Source: Shinella sp. UYSO24 (lineage in GTDB: Bacteria > Pseudomonadota > Alphaproteobacteria > Rhizobiales > Rhizobiaceae). From it: DNA of 64,000 nucleotides. Within the stretch, counting starts at the first letter, position 1. Each line of letters begins with the position of its first letter. Position numbers and translations under genes: made by a program. The stretch lies in contig CABHNZ010000018.1 of NCBI GenBank assembly GCA_902167985.1, forward strand, positions 42,136-106,135. Direction: 5' to 3'. The notes beneath the pieces are model-generated. The model was not told the origin of the DNA. It saw only the letters and a program-made list of their open reading frames with translations, and made no database searches. Positions 9,719-19,682 of this stretch are shown here, piece after piece.

Positions 9719-10042
9719 GCTGACATGCTTGCCTCATCGTAGCCCGGATGTCTTGGAAATGACTCGCGTCATTCAGGCGCATAAGTTGCAGCCCATCCTA
9801 CCCGGAGACCACAACCGGAGACAGGCAGGTGGCTCCGGCCCCAACTTCGGTTCGATGATCTCAACCACCGTATTTCGGATGAATAAGCGGACAAGACCGC
9901 CCTTGCACGTCGAGCGGCGAACGACCGGTGTGTGAAAACCCCAAGTTTCATAACAGCTCAACGCCTGGAAGCTCTGTTCGTTAACGTCTGACTGAGCCGC
10001 AAGAATGCGTTCCCAGTTCCAGGCGTAAGATGGGAGCGCCTA
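9719..10042. other. Intergenic region without a recognisable gene
   Basis: About 320 bases between the GntR gene and the convergent efflux operon. A 62-residue minus-strand reading frame (9773-9961) looks somewhat protein-like (R-L-F-I-R-N-T-V-V-E-I-I-E-P) but matches nothing I know and has no ribosome site. It may be debris from an older insertion. No hairpin terminator with a T run was found. Confidence 0.35.
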
Positions 10043-10921
10043 TTAATTGCCCTCAGACAGAACAGAAACCGTTGCTGTCCTCCCAGCAATCAGACGAACC
10101 GTGTTCGGGACAGTGTCGATCTCAATCCGCACCGGAATGCGCTGGGCAAGACGGACCCAAGAGAATGTCGGAGCCACGCTTGCGAGGGAGCCCGTAGCTT
10201 CGCTTCGCTCTCGGTCTTCGATGCCGGCTGCGATACCCGCGACACGGCCGCTGACTGATTGCGGCTCTCCCATGATGTCGACCTTCACTCGGTCGCCGAT
10301 ATGTATCCTTGGTAGTTTAGTTTCCTCAAAGTACCCCGCCACGTAAACAGCCTGGCTTTCTATCATGACTCCGACCGCGTTTCCGGCGGAGACATAATTG
10401 CCGGCACGGAGAGCGAAGTTCGTGATTCTCCCCGAGGCCGGGGCTCTCACAATTGTCCGGTTAAGATTAAGCTTGGCCAGATCAAGAGCGACGAGCGCCG
10501 ATTGATGGGCGGCATCTGCCTGGTGCAACTGGCCTTCTGCATGCTGCCGCTCTTTCAAGCTCGCTGCGTCTTTGGACACGAGCAGCTGATATCGTTCAAA
10601 GTCTATTCTGGCGAGATCCGCCGCGGCCTTCGTGCTTTGTAGCTGAGCCTCTGCCTCGCGCACCGCAAGTTCGAAGCGGTCCGCTTCAATCCGAAATAAG
10701 GGCGTTCCTTTTTCTACCTCAGAATTGTCGGGGACCAGAACCGCAGCGACTGGGCCGGAGACATCCGGTGCCAGTCGGATAATATCCGCCCGGACACGAG
10801 CGTCCCGCGTCCACGGCGCTTCCATATAGAATGACCACAGGTGCCAGCTTAGTACTGCCGCACAGGTCGCCATGGATAAGGTCAATAGGGCTTTGCCCGA
10901 GGTAATCGCGAAGTTCTTCAT
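10043..10921 (-). CDS. HlyD/AaeA-like membrane fusion protein (efflux module 1)
   Basis: The periplasmic adaptor of an aromatic-acid type efflux pump. It starts M-K-N-F-A-I at 10921, overlapping the DUF1656 stop by ATGA. It has one N-terminal membrane anchor (residues about 9-30), then W-T-R-D-A-R-V-R-A-D, a biotinyl-lipoyl-like half (L-A-P-D-V-S-G-P-V-A-A-V), a helical hairpin, the second half (R-A-P-A-S-G-R-I-T-N-F) and the beta-barrel. It ends with the family signature F-S-W-V-R-L-A-Q-R-I-P-V-R-I. Length 292 is normal. It is the last gene of a FUSC-DUF1656-HlyD operon. A second, diverged set is at 20364-23625. Confidence 0.88.
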   Translation of the reverse strand: MKNFAITSGKALLTLSMATCAAVLSWHLWSFYMEAPWTRDARVRADIIRLAPDVSGPVAAVLVPDNSEVEKGTPLFRIEADRFELAVREAEAQLQSTKAAADLARIDFERYQLLVSKDAASLKERQHAEGQLHQADAAHQSALVALDLAKLNLNRTIVRAPASGRITNFALRAGNYVSAGNAVGVMIESQAVYVAGYFEETKLPRIHIGDRVKVDIMGEPQSVSGRVAGIAAGIEDRERSEATGSLASVAPTFSWVRLAQRIPVRIEIDTVPNTVRLIAGRTATVSVLSEGN

Positions 10922-11127
10922 GTCTGCAACCAGTTGAGAATGGCAGATAGCCCGCCAACGAAGGTGATGTAGAGTGCGAGATTGAACAGGGAGGGGTGCC
11001 AGACGGCCCGATAAAGACCGATCCGCGCGAAAAGCGACGTCATCATGCGGAAGAGACCGAAGGCACCCAGAGCGAGCGCCGAAAGCCCTGGCAGGAAGAC
11101 GCCATAGAGGTCGAGTTGTCCGGTCAC
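10918..11127 (-). CDS. DUF1656 family small membrane protein (AaeX-like)
   Basis: A 69-residue protein with two predicted membrane helices. It starts at GTG 11127, inside the GTGA overlap with the stop of the FUSC gene, and reads V-T-G-Q-L-D-L-Y-G-V-F-L-P-G. The motif Y-R-A-V-W-H-P-S-L-F-N-L-A-L is the DUF1656 signature. These proteins always sit between FUSC and fusion-protein genes and are thought to be a small subunit of the pump. A longer in-frame extension upstream of 11127 overlaps FUSC and is unlikely to be used. Confidence 0.85.
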   Translation of the reverse strand: MTGQLDLYGVFLPGLSALALGAFGLFRMMTSLFARIGLYRAVWHPSLFNLALYITFVGGLSAILNWLQT

Positions 11128-13147
11128 GTAGCATTCCTTTTTGAGGGCGGTATTACCAAGACGGGCGGATCCGCCTCGGGGGCGAGGCACACACGAAGAG
11201 CGACCGCGTGCACGACGAGTGCCGTGTCGGCGTCGGTTACCATCGTATCGCCAAGCGAAAGGATAAGGTCGTCGAGCAGTTCGAGCGTATGTCCCAGCGC
11301 GTCACCCCGTTCGGCGGGCGCAAGCCGGTAGAGGATCTCAAGCCGGGAGAAGATCGCTTCCGCCTTCAGCCTGATCAGCATCGACGCTTCTTCAGACAGC
11401 TCTTGCATCGATTTCTTAGTCAGTCCTGCCCGCAAATCCCTCAACAGATCGGCGTCGGCAGTGCCGGAAATTGGAGGAAGCTTTGCCGCCCTGGCGGCAA
11501 ACAGGCCTGCGACGTCGATGACGCGGTGGTGTGTGACAACCGGGTCGGTATGCCGGCCGGACGCGATGCTGACGACACGCCTCTGGACCACTGAAAACAG
11601 CCTCCGGGCATTTGTCTCAGCCTTGATTGATCGAAAGATGCTGCAGACGACGATCGTCCAGACCATCGCGAGGAGAGTTGCTACGCTGGTATTTGCAAAC
11701 GTCGTGAAGTCACTGTTCTGATGCGTCTGGAGGGTGACAAGGAGCGGAAAGTTGATGCAGAGCCCCATACCGACTATTGCGAGCGAAGGTGCCGCAAGAC
11801 ATATTCCTGCGGGGATCAGGAACAGGCCGAGGGCGGCGACAAGCGGCATGAAACCATCGATGACCGGTAGGATGACAAAGCCGTAGAAGAATGCTGCCAG
11901 AACCGAGCCGCTGGTGACCCCGACGAATTTGCGCATGGCTGGAACCGGATCGTCCATTGTCGCAAGGAGGCAGCACAGCACTCCCGAAATCTGTGCAAAG
12001 GTCATTCCATCGGTCCAACCGCTTGTGATCCAGAAGACCGTGGAAGTTGCCAGGCAGATTGCGACCGTCAGCGCGGATAGCGCCGCCATCCCGATATCAC
12101 CATGCGGCCGCGGAACAGGTCGGGAGATGCGACGCGGCCAGCGGCTCGTGCTGTATTCTCGTTCTTCAATGCCTCCCGAAGGAACTGACACGCACGGCAG
12201 ACCTCAACAATATCCCTCAGGTTGCGCGCAACATTGGCAAGGAGCAGGCTTTCCCATGATCGAGGCTCTCCAGAAGAGGCCGGCAGATCTTTGGCCGTCA
12301 AGATTCCGGATGCGCTTGTTGACGACGATCCGAGCGCATCGATTACGGACACAGCCTGCTTTGCCTGCGAGCTATCCAATCTGGCCAGTGCACGTCGCAG
12401 ATCCTCGATCTCGCTGAGCAACGGAAGGAAGGACACCATCCGGTGCTGTAGCGATCTTACCAGCGTAACGGCATGGCGGTACCTCGATCCATCATATTGC
12501 AGGTGGGTTGTGAATGACCGCAGGTCGGCCGCGTCTGCCGCCAGGGCGTAGCGTTCCGCTCTGCTTCGGGCTTCATCCTGCTCGGCAGTTGCAATTGCCG
12601 TAAGGAGTGCTTGCGCCCTTGAAATCCAAGCATCGATCCTGCCGAGGAGGATTGTTCCGACATGAACCGGGAGAACAACGTGGCTGACAATCGAGGCGCA
12701 CATGATCGCAAGCCCGATCTCCTCGACGCGGGAGACGACCGTGTCGAACGTATTTGCGGGTGCCGTGACCAATGGCAGCCCGGCAAGCAGTACCGTGTAT
12801 CCGGCAAGAAGCGGTGCATAGCTGCGAGGTGTGCGATCGAGCAGGCTGATGAAGGTGCATCCAGACACCCAGGTTATGATAGCTGCAGACAGCAGGATCG
12901 GCTCGTTCACGAGGTTCGGGACCAGGATAAGTGTCGCGGCGCCGCCGATCACAGTGCCCACCATGCGGTAGAGCGATTTCGATGAGATTGCGCCAGACAG
13001 CGGATGAGCCACGATGTAAACGGTTGCCACTGCCCAGAACGGTCGTGGCAGATCGAACCTTACGGCGATGTAATAGGCAGACATGGCCGCTAGGAATGTC
13101 TTTAGCGAAAAGATTACATTCCTGGTGGTGACAACCGGAGCGCTCAT
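11124..13147 (-). CDS. FUSC (AaeB-like) efflux permease, module 1 (one frameshift near 12107)
   Basis: An inner-membrane transporter of the fusaric acid resistance/aromatic acid exporter family. The N-terminal half (from M-S-A-P-V-V-T at 13147) has a six-helix membrane block and a soluble domain. The second half begins near M-A-A-L-S-A-L-T-V-A-I and has another membrane block plus a helical tail. The frame changes near 12107; one extra G gives R-G-P-H-G-D-I-G and a protein of about 673 residues, normal for FUSC. Its ATG overlaps the stop of the upstream small reading frame, and a divergent AraC-type regulator starts near 13580. Confidence 0.85.
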
Positions 13148-13509
13148 GACTCCTCTCCGGACGGGTGGTTACTTCGCGAGTTGCCTTGCTCATCCGTGGT
13201 GTAGGTAAGGCCGTAGAGTTCGGGCGAAACGTAGCAGAAGAACGTCGCCGCGATGCAGGCATGCATATACGCTTCTACGGGGTCGACGCACGAAACAGAT
13301 GGTTCGCTTCGAGGCTGGTGGGCAGATAACCGGCGCACCGTCGTAAGCAAGACTTTCGTGATCCCGCGCACACCGGAGACCAGACCGAACCGGATGCGCT
13401 GGTCGTGTTGAAGCAGGGTGCAGTCGCGACGACCACGCTTCTGCCGGAGGCGGAATTCGGTCTCGAAGATATCAGACCACCGATTGGAGGAAGGTTCGTA
13501 TCGTGCCAT
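13144..13509 (-). CDS. Hypothetical protein upstream of FUSC (uncertain)
   Basis: A 121-residue frame from ATG 13509, with GGAG 8-11 bases upstream, ending in an ATGA overlap with the FUSC start (13144-13147). It is basic in the first half and more hydrophobic near V-E-A-Y-M-H-A-C-I-A-A-T-F-F-C-Y. I do not recognise a family. The overlap is the main argument for it being real; a translated leader for the efflux operon is one possibility. It could equally be a chance frame in a regulatory region. Confidence 0.35.
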   Translation of the reverse strand: MARYEPSSNRWSDIFETEFRLRQKRGRRDCTLLQHDQRIRFGLVSGVRGITKVLLTTVRRLSAHQPRSEPSVSCVDPVEAYMHACIAATFFCYVSPELYGLTYTTDEQGNSRSNHPSGEES

Positions 13510-13579
13510 CGACATTCTCCGGGTTCTTTCGGAGAACACTATCGACAAAGCACTCAGAGGAATTTAGATATATCATTTG

Positions 13580-14448
13580 ATGATAACGAAATTCCACCAA
13601 ATCAACTGTCCCTTTCAGACGCTCTTCTTGAGGAAGATCCTGAACAGTCGAGCCTGAGAACGCATGCGGTTAGGATCGACGTCTCGCAGAATGAACGCGA
13701 GGCGCCTGAGCACCGTCATCGGAAAGGGCAGCTGGTCATGGCGTCGCGAGGCGCCGTGACATGTCGTGTTCCGAGCGGCATGTGGATGGTGCCGCCGCAA
13801 TGCGGAGTTTGGGTTCCCGGCGGGATGCTGCACAGCAACGTCGCGACCGTCAATGCGCGGTTGTTTTTTCTTTTTATCGAGCCGGACGCCGCCGATCTGC
13901 CGGATCGATGTTGCACACTTTCACTATCTCCGCTTGTCAGAGAGCTCATCATTGAGATGGCTGACCAATCTGAGGTCGCGGTTGCTTATGGGGAGACAAT
14001 CACAAGCCTACTTCTGTCGGTCTTGTCACGGATGCCGGTGGAGAATCTGCATTTACCGCTGACGGCCGAGGCAAGATTGAACCGTATCGCCTCTGCGCTG
14101 GTGGAAGATCCGTCCGACCGCAGCACCGTAGCACAATGGGCCAAGCGCGTGGCGATGAGCGAGAACTCTCTAGCGCGTCTCGTACAGCAGGAAACCGGCT
14201 TGACCTTCGGTCGTTGGCGGCAGCAGTTGCAATTGATCATTGCCATCCGAAGCCTTGCAGCCGGGGCGACCGTACAGCAGGTTTCGGGAGACCTTGGATA
14301 TGAATCCGTTTCCGCCTTCATTACGATGTTCAAGAAAGCACTTGGTACATCGCCAGCGCAATATTTGCGCAAGCTCGAACGTCGAACCTTAGGGCTGCAT
14401 CGACATAAGCAACCGATTGGAGAGGAAGCATGTTCACCCACATCATGA
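13580..14448 (+). CDS. AraC-family regulator with N-terminal cupin (possible frameshift near 13619)
   Basis: A transcription factor with an effector-binding cupin (residues about 25-110: E-H-R-H-R-K-G-Q-L-V-M-A, then V-P-P-Q-C-G-V-W-V-P-G-G) and two C-terminal helix-turn-helices (M-S-E-N-S-L-A-R-L-V-Q-Q-E-T-G, Y-E-S-V-S-A-F-I-T-M-F). No ATG exists in the main frame. ATG 13580 in the neighbouring frame joins it if one G is added near 13619, giving the usual length of about 290. The frame can also be read without an ATG start from 13405. It is divergent from FUSC module 1, which it probably regulates. Its 3' end overlaps the VOC gene by 19 bases. Confidence 0.82.
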
Positions 14449-14804
14449 TCGGAAGCAATGACCTGGAGCGCTCCAGACAATTTTACGACGCGACATTCGC
14501 TGCCTTGGGAGGCAATCTTGGCGAGATGGATGCGAGGGGCCGCCTGATCTACCTCCATGAGGGTGGCCGTCTCATGATTACAACACCGATCGATGGCAAA
14601 CCAGCGACCGCAGCCAATGGAGGCACGATCGGTATCGCAGCGGCGAGTCCGGACCATGTTCTCGCATGGCATGCCGCTGGTACCGCGAATGGTGGCACAG
14701 CGATTGAGAGCCAGCCTGCGGAGCGTCCAAACGGAGCCTTTGTGGCATATCTCCGCGACCCGGATGGAAACAAGCTCAGCGCGCGGTCTCACCCGGCGAA
14801 ATGA
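14430..14804 (+). CDS. VOC (glyoxalase/bleomycin-resistance fold) protein
   Basis: A 124-residue single VOC module: M-F-T-H-I-M-I-G-S-N-D-L-E-R-S-R-Q-F-Y-D at the start and A-Y-L-R-D-P-D-G-N-K-L at the end, both standard for the family. The first metal position is H4 (T-H-I). A second metal ligand (usually Glu in the last strand) is not obvious; this group often has N-K there. Possible roles are dioxygenase-like, isomerase or drug-binding. It overlaps the end of the AraC gene and has GGAGAGGAAGC before its ATG, so it is likely co-transcribed with that regulator. Confidence 0.85.
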   Translation: MFTHIMIGSNDLERSRQFYDATFAALGGNLGEMDARGRLIYLHEGGRLMITTPIDGKPATAANGGTIGIAAASPDHVLAWHAAGTANGGTAIESQPAERPNGAFVAYLRDPDGNKLSARSHPAK

Positions 14805-15057
14805 TATAGGCGCGCCGAACAGATGATGGGCAGCTTGCGCTGCGACCTACATGCCTGAGCCACAAAAGGAATTTGCCGTACGAAAAGTGTGCAAGAACAA
14901 GGTCGCCGGTTCGGATCCTTTCAACCGCAGCCCGCTAAATTTCTAACGCGCGATCCCCGTCGCCGAGACGAGAAGATCTCATCGCGACCATTCCGGATCC
15001 TTCACCCATACGCGTCGGACAGGCTCGAATATAAAGCACCGATACAGCTCGCGATCG

Positions 15058-15597
15058 TCAATCGGGTATAACCAGCGGACCACAATCGCCGTCGGCGATA
15101 AAAGTTGCGAGCAGCGCTGCAGGCTCGGTCTTGCTGATATTCTCAGCGAACAGATGCACCGCTCCGGGGGGCTCGAACCAGGTCTCCCCCGCCCGGTAGA
15201 TTCCGGGCGGCCCGCCTTCCAGTTGCGAGCGCAAAGACCCCTTCAGCACGAAGGCGGAGACGGAGCCGGGATGCCGGTGTCGCGGCGTATAAGCATCGGG
15301 CGGATAATCGACCACCGCGACGGTCAACGACTTGCCGGGCACGTTCGACAGCGGTTCGCAGGAGATCGGCCTGACGGTCGTCTGGGGCCGTCCGGCTACC
15401 GCGGGGTCCGACACCCCCATGATGTGGCCGGAATGCGCCGGATCGACCTGGCTGGCGGGATTGACGGTGATAGCCACCATGGCAGCGAGCGCGGCAATGG
15501 CGGCAAGGGTCATCGCCATGCGCTGAGCCACCGGTTTACCGCCGCCGGCCGAGGTGAGGAGAGAATTAACATTTCGTATCAGCATGGCATACCGCAT
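15058..15597 (-). CDS. Secreted or membrane-anchored cupin-domain protein
   Basis: A 179-residue protein with an N-terminal hydrophobic segment (A-M-T-L-A-A-I-A-A-L-A-A-M-V-A-I, about residues 28-44), so it is probably exported or anchored in the inner membrane. A cupin_2 barrel follows (residues about 85-170): Y-T-P-R-H-R-H-P-G-S near 105 supplies two His, and G-A-V-H-L-F-A-E-N near 147 a third, enough for a metal site. Start alternatives are 15597 or the ATG at 15585. The substrate is unknown. It follows the epimerase gene (15634) by 36 bases on the same strand, so the two may be co-transcribed. Confidence 0.75.
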   Translation of the reverse strand: MRYAMLIRNVNSLLTSAGGGKPVAQRMAMTLAAIAALAAMVAITVNPASQVDPAHSGHIMGVSDPAVAGRPQTTVRPISCEPLSNVPGKSLTVAVVDYPPDAYTPRHRHPGSVSAFVLKGSLRSQLEGGPPGIYRAGETWFEPPGAVHLFAENISKTEPAALLATFIADGDCGPLVIPD

Positions 15598-15633
15598 CCA
15601 TCTATCGGCGTTCCAAGGGTCGCGCCATCGGCG

Positions 15634-16362
15634 TTAGAGCCGGAAATCGGCTTTCCAGTCGAGATCCCGAACGGCCTTGGCTGAGGTGACAACCGAATTC
15701 GGCTCGGCGATATTATAGATGCCGTGCGCGCCCCTCGCGACGGCGAGCAGGGCCGCTCTTGCCGCGGCGTCGACATGGACGGCGAGATTTCCGTCGGCCA
15801 CGTCCGCGCCGGTGGCTGGCCCGTAGATATGCCCGTAACGCAGCACGATACCTGTAACGGTCGCGGGCTCGCCCAGCACCGCGTTTTCTAGCGCTGCGAC
15901 GCCCGAGACGCTCATGCTGCGGGGTTCGGGCGCCTCAAGGTCGAGCGGCGCCGATTCATCATGCGGCTCGTCACCCGCGGCATAGGCCCAGGCGATGCTT
16001 TGCGCGACGACACGCTTGACCCCGGCGGCGAGCGCTGCCTGCATCAGGTTGGCCGTTCCCTCGCGGCGTATGCGAGCGTTGCGGGCAGCGAATTCGGCGG
16101 CACGTGCAGGATCGACGGCCGGCGGAAGATCGGTCAGCTGGTGGATCACCGCATCCGGTCGCGCACTCACCATTGCACGCTTCAAAGCGGCGGCGTCGAA
16201 GACGTCGACCACGACAGGGCGGATGCCCGTCGCGTCGAGATCACGCGCCTTTTCCGCCGAGCGCGTCGTGCCGAACACCGTGTAGCCGGCCTGAAGCAGC
16301 TGTGGCACAAGCCGGCGGCCGATGGCGCCTGTCGCCCCCGCCAGAAAGATCGTCTTGGGCAT
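15634..16362 (-). CDS. NAD(P)-dependent epimerase/dehydratase (extended SDR)
   Basis: A Rossmann-fold enzyme of 242 residues. It starts M-P-K-T-I-F-L-A-G-A-T-G-A-I-G-R-R-L at 16362, chosen for the GAGGAAAA just upstream; the frame is open to 16446. The G-A-T-G-A-I-G loop binds NAD(P). The central region has A-V-I-H-Q-L-T-D-L and the end has Y-N-I-A-E-P-N-S, as in NAD-dependent epimerases of nucleotide sugars or related substrates. The classical Y-x-x-x-K pair is not obvious, so it may be an atypical reductase or NmrA-like sensor. It diverges from a MocR-type regulator at 16459, a likely controller. Confidence 0.8.
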   Translation of the reverse strand: MPKTIFLAGATGAIGRRLVPQLLQAGYTVFGTTRSAEKARDLDATGIRPVVVDVFDAAALKRAMVSARPDAVIHQLTDLPPAVDPARAAEFAARNARIRREGTANLMQAALAAGVKRVVAQSIAWAYAAGDEPHDESAPLDLEAPEPRSMSVSGVAALENAVLGEPATVTGIVLRYGHIYGPATGADVADGNLAVHVDAAARAALLAVARGAHGIYNIAEPNSVVTSAKAVRDLDWKADFRL

Positions 16363-16458
16363 GATATTTTCCTCTTCGATACGCATATCGTTGCCCATCC
16401 AATCTGCTGTCGCTACCATCCAGAGAAAAGGACCGAAATCGAGCAAAAATGTTGTACC

Positions 16459-17882
16459 ATGTGTAGCCCTCAGCCATTCTCCATCACGGTTGACCGGAAA
16501 TCGGCAAAAACGCTTTCCGAACAGCTAAGGCAGTCGATCGAGGCGGCCATCCTTGACGGCCGGTTGTCGGCCGCGCCCGGCTGCCGTCCTGGCGCGATCT
16601 GGCAAGCCAGCTCGGGGTGGCGCGGGGGACAGTCAAGACGGCTTACGAGCGCCTTATCGATAGGCAACTGCTGGTCAGCAACGGACCGGCCGGAACACGG
16701 GTGAGTGACAACCTGCCACCGCAGGCAGCAGACATGTCTCGAATATCGCAGCAAGAGACGGTCCAGGCGCCCGGCATGATTGGGCCCGGAAGCCCGCCGC
16801 GCCTGTTTCAACTCGGCGTGCCGGCGCAGGATGCCTTTCCGACGAAGACCTTGTCACGGCTTCTGGCGCAGGCCGGCCGAAAGGCCGCCCTACTACCGCT
16901 AAGCTATCCCGACCCGCGTGGCGAGCCGGCCCTGCGCCGCGAGATCGCCGCCTATCTTGCCGTGGCCCGTTCGATCGTTTGCCACGAGGAGCAGATTTTC
17001 GTCACCGCCGGCTTCACCTCAGCGCTCGGACTAATCATCGAAACGCTTTCACCCAGTCCCTACAGGGCCTGGGTCGAAGAGCCCGGCTACCCGCTCGTCA
17101 GGGCTGCGCTTGCGCTGAAAGGCGTTCAGGCGGTGCCGGTGCCGGTCGATGCGAATGGCATCGACGTCGCATTCGGCGTGAAGAACGCGCCTGACGCATC
17201 CCTGGCGGTTGTTACGCCGGGACAGCAGGCGCCTCTGGGGATGACGATGTCGCTGGCTCGCCGGCGCGCGCTTCTGGACTGGGCCGTCTCGGCAAACGCC
17301 TACGTTATCGAGGACGACTATCTGGGCGAGTTGCAGCTAAACGGTCGGGCGGCGCCAGCGCTGGCATCGCTGGATGCCGGAGAGCGCGTCATCCATGTCG
17401 GTACGTTCAGCAAGACAGTCAGCCCGGCGCTGCGCCTGGGTTTTATGGTGGCTCCATCTCGGCTCGTGGGCGAATTTCTGCGCCGCGTGATGTTTCTCTC
17501 ACCCGCTCCGGCCGCCATGACGCAGATAGCGGTCTGTTCCTTTCTCGCTGAAGGTCACTTCCTCCGGCATCTGCGCAAGATGCGCCGGCTCTACGCGGAC
17601 CGGCGGGATCTGCTTGGCAGCACGATAGGCACGCCATTGAGAGATCGCAAGGCGGGGGGGTTGGCGCTTGTTCTCCCGCTTCCGGATGAAGCGGACGATG
17701 CCGCTATCGCCCGACGCGCGCTCGGCCGCGGGCTGGGGCCGTCACCGCTGTCAAGCTGGTATACAGATCCGGCCAGCGCCCGGTCAGGTCTGCTGCTGGG
17801 TTTCACCAATATGACGCCGCAATCGGCCGGGCGTGCCTGGCGGGATCTGCAGGACGTCATTGCGGATCTGCCGCGCCGCTGA
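16459..17882 (+). CDS. MocR/PdxR-type regulator (GntR helix-turn-helix plus aminotransferase domain; frameshift near 16572)
   Basis: A transcription factor that pairs a winged helix with a PLP-dependent class I aminotransferase fold. The start M-C-S-P-Q-P-F-S-I-T-V at 16459 is in one frame up to about 16572. Adding one G gives S-A-G-A-R-L-P-S-W-R-D-L-A and joins the long frame to 17882. The aminotransferase part shows P-D-P-R-G-E-P-A-L-R-R-E-I, V-T-P-G-Q-Q-A-P, E-D-D-Y-L-G-E-L and the PLP lysine in G-T-F-S-K-T-V-S-P-A-L-R-L-G. About 474 residues, normal length. It is divergent from the epimerase at 16362, its probable target. Confidence 0.85.
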
Positions 17883-18017
17883 TGTTCGGCCGCCCACGGT
17901 CAAGGCCGGTCGCGCCGGGTCCGGAACCCGGACCGCGGGCATGATATTCCCGCGGCGTACGACCGGTTCTTCGTCGGAACAAAGCGATCCGACAGGCGAC
18001 CGACACGGCGACGAGTG

Positions 18018-18593
18018 TCAGCCTTTGGCGCTTGCCAGTGCCGCTGCGGCCTCGCCGGCGCTTTCCATATAGCTCGGATCGCGATGCAGCAAGACGACCG
18101 CGAAAGCACCGTCGAGAAGCAGGATGATCTGTCGGGCGATCCGGCGCGCGTCTTCTGGCTCATGCATGTCTGCAAGGACGAGACGCAGCCAGTCCTCGAC
18201 ACCCTTCTTGTGCTTGCGGCCGGCCACGATTGCGGGATGCCCCGGCGTCTGCACGAGCTCGACCGAGGTTCGCAGGAATCCGCAACCCTTCCATTTCGGA
18301 TGTCCAGCCACTTTGGCGAGTTCATGAAAAATGGCCTGAATCCTGGTGGGCAGATCACCTTTAGCTTCGGAAAACCACCGTTGGAACGCGTCGAGGTTGG
18401 GTTGGTCGCGCTGTTCGAGGTAAGCCGCAACAAGATCATCCTTGCTGCGGAAATGGTAATAGAGACCGCGCTTGGTGACGTGCGCTCTCTCGGCCACGGC
18501 ATCGATGCTAACTGCGCGGATGCCTTGACTATAGAAGAGATGCGCGGCAGCCGCGACGATGCGGTCTCGGGTAGATTGCTTCGTTTCACTCAT
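18018..18593 (-). CDS. TetR-family repressor
   Basis: A 191-residue repressor. The N-terminal helix-turn-helix (residues about 9-55) reads T-R-D-R-I-V-A-A-A-A-H-L-F-Y, then V-A-E-R-A-H-V-T-K-R-G-L-Y-Y-H-F, a strong TetR signature. The C-terminal ligand domain has G-C-G-F-L-R-T-S-V-E-L near 103, seen in the YxaF/LmrA-like branch. It is divergent from an alpha/beta hydrolase (18700), which with the tautomerase behind it is the likely target set. The 106-base gap shows TATACTGACCAGTGAATATACTGA, a repeated TATACTGA, as a possible operator. Confidence 0.87.
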   Translation of the reverse strand: MSETKQSTRDRIVAAAAHLFYSQGIRAVSIDAVAERAHVTKRGLYYHFRSKDDLVAAYLEQRDQPNLDAFQRWFSEAKGDLPTRIQAIFHELAKVAGHPKWKGCGFLRTSVELVQTPGHPAIVAGRKHKKGVEDWLRLVLADMHEPEDARRIARQIILLLDGAFAVVLLHRDPSYMESAGEAAAALASAKG

Positions 18594-18699
18594 GTCCGTC
18601 CGTCTACCATCGCCTCTGGTATACTGACCAGTGAATATACTGAGCGAGCCGCGCGTTTTATGGTGGCCTTGTGGAAATCACTCGGTGGCGGTTGCCAGC

Positions 18700-19600
18700 A
18701 TGTCACATTCTCGATCCGTCGAACTTGTCTGTCACGATCATACGCGCCTCGCAGGCAATCTGTGGCCCTCCCGGTTCGCCTCACGCGCAAGCATCGTCAT
18801 CAATCCAGCGACCGGGGTTGCGGCGCGTTATTATCATCGATACGCGGCATTCCTGGCGACTCACGGTTTCGACGTTCTCACCTACGATTACCGAGGCATC
18901 GGTCAATCCCGTCCACAGATCTGCGGACATGCGGATATCGCTGGCGAGATTGGGGCGAACTCGATTTCGACGCGGCTCTTCGGTTCATGCATGCGCAGGC
19001 GCCAAGCACTCCGATCGCGGTCGTCGGACACAGTATCGGTGGTTTCCTGCTGGGACTTGCGCCAAACGGCGCGCTTGTCGATCGCGCGCTGACCGTGGGC
19101 GCCAATATGCCTGGTGGGGCGACTATGCCTTCAAGCGAAGGCCTTCTCTATTTTTGAAGTGGCATTTGGCGATGCCCTTTGTCACGCTGGCTTTCGGCTA
19201 CTTCCCCGGCAAACGCATGGGATGGCTTGAGGATCTGCCGGCCGGCGTCGCATATGAGTGGAGCCTGCGAGGGCCTCGCTTCGAGCGCAGTCATCCGCGG
19301 CGAAAGCGAAAGGACATTCTTCGACGCGTCGCGTCCGTGAAGGCTGAAATTCTTGCTATAGCGATGTCCGACGACGAGATCGGCACACCGCGTGCCATAC
19401 GCCGTGCCTTGGCTTATTTTTCGGGGGCAAGGAAGACAGCCGTCGTTCTCGAACCGCAAGACTATGGTCGCACCGCTATCGGCCACTTCAACCTGTTTCA
19501 TGACAGCCACGCCAACGGATTTTGGCTGGACACGCTTTCCTGGCTTCGGGACGGAAAGAACCCCTGGCCGGACCAGATTTTTTTCAAAGACCATCGGTAG
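18700..19600 (+). CDS. Alpha/beta hydrolase (two frameshifts, near 18916 and 19105)
   Basis: A serine hydrolase of about 300 residues spread over three frames. Part 1 (from M-S-H-S-R-S-V-E-L-V at 18700) has Y-H-R-Y-A-A-F-L-A-T-H-G-F-D-V-L-T-Y-D-Y-R-G-I-G. Part 2 has the nucleophile elbow V-G-H-S-I-G-G-F. Part 3 has M-S-D-D-E-I-G-T-P with the acid and G-H-F-N-L-F-H with the His. Adding one A near 18916 and one T near 19105 joins them with normal family spacing. This group (uncharacterised alpha/beta hydrolases, YheT/esterase-like) has no assigned substrate here. It is divergent from TetR and followed by a tautomerase. Confidence 0.8.
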
Positions 19601-19682
19601 CACTGGCGGGCGACCAACGCCGGAATATTATCGTCTTGCTGGGCGCAAACGCTCCGCATCTCAGATCAAAAGGAAAGATCGC

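Noticed and set aside
9773..9961. 62-residue minus-strand reading frame in the 9.7-10.0 kb gap
   Set aside because: No ribosome site, no recognisable family and no supporting context; kept only as a note in the gap description.
14805..15057. Reading frame at 14889-15071 as a gene
   Set aside because: Composition is arginine-rich out-of-frame type, there is no ribosome site, and it does not resemble any known protein.
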